The translations under genes and the position numbers were made by a program. Source: an uncultured Bacteroidales bacterium (GTDB lineage: Bacteria; Bacteroidota; Bacteroidia; Bacteroidales; UBA932). From it: 9,243 bases of DNA. Shown here one piece after another: positions 7,015 to 9,243 of the stretch. The stretch spans positions 1-9,243 of the forward strand of contig CAMNNS010000053.1 of the NCBI GenBank assembly GCA_946545765.1, written 5' to 3'. The notes beneath the pieces were generated by a model. It ran no database searches and had not been told where the DNA came from. It saw only the letters and a list, made by a program, of their open reading frames with translations. Each line of letters opens with the position of its first letter. Positions within the stretch are counted from its first letter, which is position 1.

Positions 7015-8330
7015 TTGAATAATTGTGTTTGCAACTCAAGCTGAGACAACCATTTGATAATCTGTTCTATAGCCTGAGGTGCGAATGTTTCTTCTATCTG
7101 TTTGTATTCACTTACATTACCTGTTGAACTATGCTGGAATAAATGATTTAAATCCTTTAAGGCTTGAATGTGGACATTGTGATTATTCCTTAATCCAAAA
7201 CTTAAAGCATTAAGATTACTCTCATAATTAACTTGTTGGTCTTTAGTTCCGTTAAGGGCGAGAATAGGGCAACTAATCTCACTTAGTAAAGGGCGAATAT
7301 CTAATCCTATTAAATATCTAATGTATCGATCTTGTTGTAAAAGTACCAATGTGTTTTGATAGCTTTGTTTTAATATACTTGGGATATTATACTTTTCTAT
7401 ATCTGGCATTTCGTTGCCATTTATTATTGCATCATAGGTCTGGTGTAATAGTTTACAATACTCTTTAATCTCCTCTTGGGGCATCCCATTGGCGGTAAGT
7501 GCAACCTCTGTTTGCGAGATTAAAGTTTCAGCTCCGGAAATAACCATACCAGCTAAACTAATAGCAAAATCAACTTTCTTTGCTGCTGCCAACATTAGAG
7601 CAATAGTCCCACCTTCGCTATGCCCGATAATACCAACTTTATCAAAACGGTTACGAAGAAATTGTATGCCGGCAAGAGCATCTTCTTTAAAATCCTCTGT
7701 TGTGGCATTATCGGCATCTCCTGTAGATTCTCCAAAACCGCGATCATCATAGCGTAATGTAGCTATACCAGCAAGAGCGAGTGCATTAGCAATTACAGCA
7801 AAAGGTTTATGCTCAAATATTTCCTCATCGCGATTCTGAAGACCACTACCGCTTACCATAATGAGAACAGGTGTATTACGAGAAGTATTCTTAGGTAGTG
7901 TTAGTGTCCCTTTCAAACAAGCATCTCCGTTGGTAAAGGTAACCTCTTCTTGCTCATAAGGGAAAGGACCTATGGGTGTTTGAGGACGGTTAAGTTTCTT
8001 TATACCGGGTGTTAAAGTTAATGGTAAAGAGTAGCCCATTTGATTAAGAGTACCTACAATTTGTCCCTCTTTTATAGAACCTTTATATGAGGCATATATA
8101 GAAGGAATATCAACAATCAGAGTTGTATCTCCTTCTTGTTTAACTTGAATAGGTATCCCTTTTGCACTTTGCTCGGGTATATCTATTGTTGGATTTTCTG
8201 AAATAAAATTAAAAATTATTTCAAGCTTCATCCCTCTTAATTCTATCTCACCCGACCAACGACCTGTTTGTGCAGAAGCTACTTGTAGTGTTGCGAATAT
8301 TGTAATAAGTATAAAATAAAGTTTTTTCAT
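7011..8330 (-). CDS. Exported alpha/beta hydrolase (esterase-like) with N-terminal beta domain
   Basis: A 439-residue protein with a signal peptide (MKKLYFILITIFATLQVASAQ; likely cut after ASA at 18-20), hence probably periplasmic. Residues 21-110 form a beta-rich region beginning GRWSGEIELRGMKLEIIFNF and ending GTLNQMGYSLPLTL, a pattern common before this kind of hydrolase. The alpha/beta hydrolase domain starts near 125: LIMVSGSG at 156-163, an oxyanion-hole region, then RYDDRGFGES at 193-202, and nucleophile elbow GHSEGG at 236-241. The likely triad is S238, D364 (in NGTKDQQV) and H396 (in DLNHLF), so it should be active. The substrate cannot be read from sequence; ester or acyl-peptide bonds are plausible. 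It lies 31 nt after the GT9 gene and overlaps the U32 gene by 4 nt, so the three genes look co-transcribed. The start at 8330 is fixed by the signal peptide. Confidence 0.93.
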   Translation of the reverse strand: MKKLYFILITIFATLQVASAQTGRWSGEIELRGMKLEIIFNFISENPTIDIPEQSAKGIPIQVKQEGDTTLIVDIPSIYASYKGSIKEGQIVGTLNQMGYSLPLTLTPGIKKLNRPQTPIGPFPYEQEEVTFTNGDACLKGTLTLPKNTSRNTPVLIMVSGSGLQNRDEEIFEHKPFAVIANALALAGIATLRYDDRGFGESTGDADNATTEDFKEDALAGIQFLRNRFDKVGIIGHSEGGTIALMLAAAKKVDFAISLAGMVISGAETLISQTEVALTANGMPQEEIKEYCKLLHQTYDAIINGNEMPDIEKYNIPSILKQSYQNTLVLLQQDRYIRYLIGLDIRPLLSEISCPILALNGTKDQQVNYESNLNALSFGLRNNHNVHIQALKDLNHLFQHSSTGNVSEYKQIEETFAPQAIEQIIKWLSQLELQTQLFK

Positions 8331-8361
8331 TGTATTTGAAATGGTTGTAACAATTTGAGAA

Positions 8362-9243
8362 TCAGCATTTGTTAAGGAAAGAATCTATTTTATCTATAAC
8401 TTCTTTTGCTGTAATAGAATTTAAGCAAGCATAATCTTCTCTAAAACAAGGTTTTGCTCCAAAGACCGAACAAGGTCTGCATGGTAATTCTCTCTGTATG
8501 ACATTATTTAAATCTTGCCCCCAGCCATTATAACCAGCATAAGGATGTGTAGCTCCCCAAATAGATATTACAGGAGTACCAACTAAACTTGCAAGATGCA
8601 TATTAGCACTATCCATACTAACCATTAGATCTAATTTTGACATTGAGTGAAGTTCTTCTTGCAAAGAATGTTTACCCGCAAATAACTTAACATTAGGATA
8701 ATTCGTACTCCACGGTTGCATTATTTCCAGCTCTCTTTTCCCCCCTCCGTATAAGAAAATTTTATAATAAACTCCCCCCTTATCACCTTTTGATGAGAAG
8801 TATTTAATAACTTCTTCCATCTTTTTTGTACTCCATTCTTTCCCTTTATGTTTAGCAAAAGGGGCAATACCTATGCTAAAAAATTCTCTATTTTTGCCAT
8901 CAGTTTTTTTAGATATAGTCTCTTTAGTATTATTACTCTCTGCAAAATGAAGGTCGTTAAATCCAAGTTTAACAAATACTTCCTCCATGCACCTTTGGCT
9001 CTTAATAATTTGTTTTAATTTTTTATTCTTCTCCCGACACAATTCTCTCCTCTGTTTTCTGTGTTTGTCTATTTTAATAACTTTGACCCCAGCCATAAAT
9101 AGAGTAAATCTTAGTATCTTAGTTCTCAGTACGTCGTGAATATCAGCAAGGTGCGTGATACCATATTCTTTTTTAACTTTTAGAGCAAAAGATATGACCT
9201 TAAAAATAGTTCCGCAATAATCTTTTGAACCCCGTTTGGTGTT
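8362..9243 (-). CDS. Glycosyltransferase family 9 (LPS heptosyltransferase-like), 5' end outside window
   Basis: The frame is open to the right edge of the window, giving 293 residues. The Met at 9096 is internal, because the 49 upstream codons encode a family-typical stretch (HLADIHDVLRTKILRF). GT9 enzymes add ADP-heptose or related sugars to lipopolysaccharide core at the inner face of the cytoplasmic membrane. Counting from the Met at 9096, visible features are IGIAPFAKHKGKEWS near 75-89, the nucleotide-sugar domain with IFLYGGGKRE near 113-122, and SMDSANMHLASLVGTPVISIWG near 160-181 with the conserved Asp. A cysteine group C-x2-C-x7-C-x6-C lies at 206-224. By usual family length (about 340) some 50 N-terminal residues are missing. 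The acceptor and sugar are not identifiable. It is the first visible gene of the rightmost minus-strand block, with the hydrolase gene starting 31 nt downstream. Confidence 0.92.
   Translation of the reverse strand, partial: NTKRGSKDYCGTIFKVISFALKVKKEYGITHLADIHDVLRTKILRFTLFMAGVKVIKIDKHRKQRRELCREKNKKLKQIIKSQRCMEEVFVKLGFNDLHFAESNNTKETISKKTDGKNREFFSIGIAPFAKHKGKEWSTKKMEEVIKYFSSKGDKGGVYYKIFLYGGGKRELEIMQPWSTNYPNVKLFAGKHSLQEELHSMSKLDLMVSMDSANMHLASLVGTPVISIWGATHPYAGYNGWGQDLNNVIQRELPCRPCSVFGAKPCFREDYACLNSITAKEVIDKIDSFLNKC

Noticed and set aside
7489..7752. 87-codon plus-strand open frame opposite the hydrolase gene
   Set aside because: Antisense to the catalytic Ser region; translation is low-complexity Ala/Ser with no family resemblance.
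9094..9096. Met codon as start of the GT9 gene
   Set aside because: The frame stays open for 49 more codons to the window edge, and those codons encode a typical GT9 stretch, so this Met is internal.

Overview
This 9.2 kb AT-rich window looks like ordinary chromosome from a Bacteroidota bacterium, most likely the order Bacteroidales. The evidence is the RecO, RdgB, GH3, glycosyltransferase-9 and S41 protein types, the preference for AGA arginine codons, A/T-rich leaders without Shine-Dalgarno sequences, and exact matches to the Bacteroidota -7 promoter element (TAnnTTTG) between the two divergent genes at 4.0-4.1 kb. Genes are tightly packed. Both outermost genes run off the window, and no stretch over 300 bases lacks a gene. 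I see no tRNA, rRNA, CRISPR array, insertion sequence or prophage gene.

Left block (1-4006, minus strand, read right to left): rdgB (nucleotide-pool cleaning pyrophosphatase), recO (RecFOR recombination mediator, overlapping rdgB by 22 nt), a GH3-family acyl-acid synthetase, and a LuxE-like acyl-protein synthetase cut by the left edge. Gaps of 27 and 15 nt and the overlap suggest one operon. The first two genes are DNA maintenance. The last two are adenylate-forming carboxylate-activating enzymes of unknown substrate, and they are the most interesting part of the window.

Centre (4007-5759): a 115 bp divergent promoter region, then a plus-strand gene for an exported S41 C-terminal processing peptidase with PDZ domain and an intact Ser/Lys dyad.

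Right block (5779-9243, minus strand): a GT9 heptosyltransferase-like enzyme (5' end outside the window; the reading frame is open to the edge, so the Met at 9096 is internal), an exported alpha/beta hydrolase, and a U32-family protein whose ATG overlaps the hydrolase stop (ATGA). The S41 and U32 genes converge with a 19 nt gap containing part of a small hairpin region.

No clearly new system is visible. Items worth a second look are the GH3/LuxE pair, an apparent excess of the palindrome TCGCGA (six sites, several within a longer ATCGCGAT core), repeated TAACTTTG boxes in the divergent promoter, and a GH3 nucleotide-binding motif with Glu where Gly is usual.
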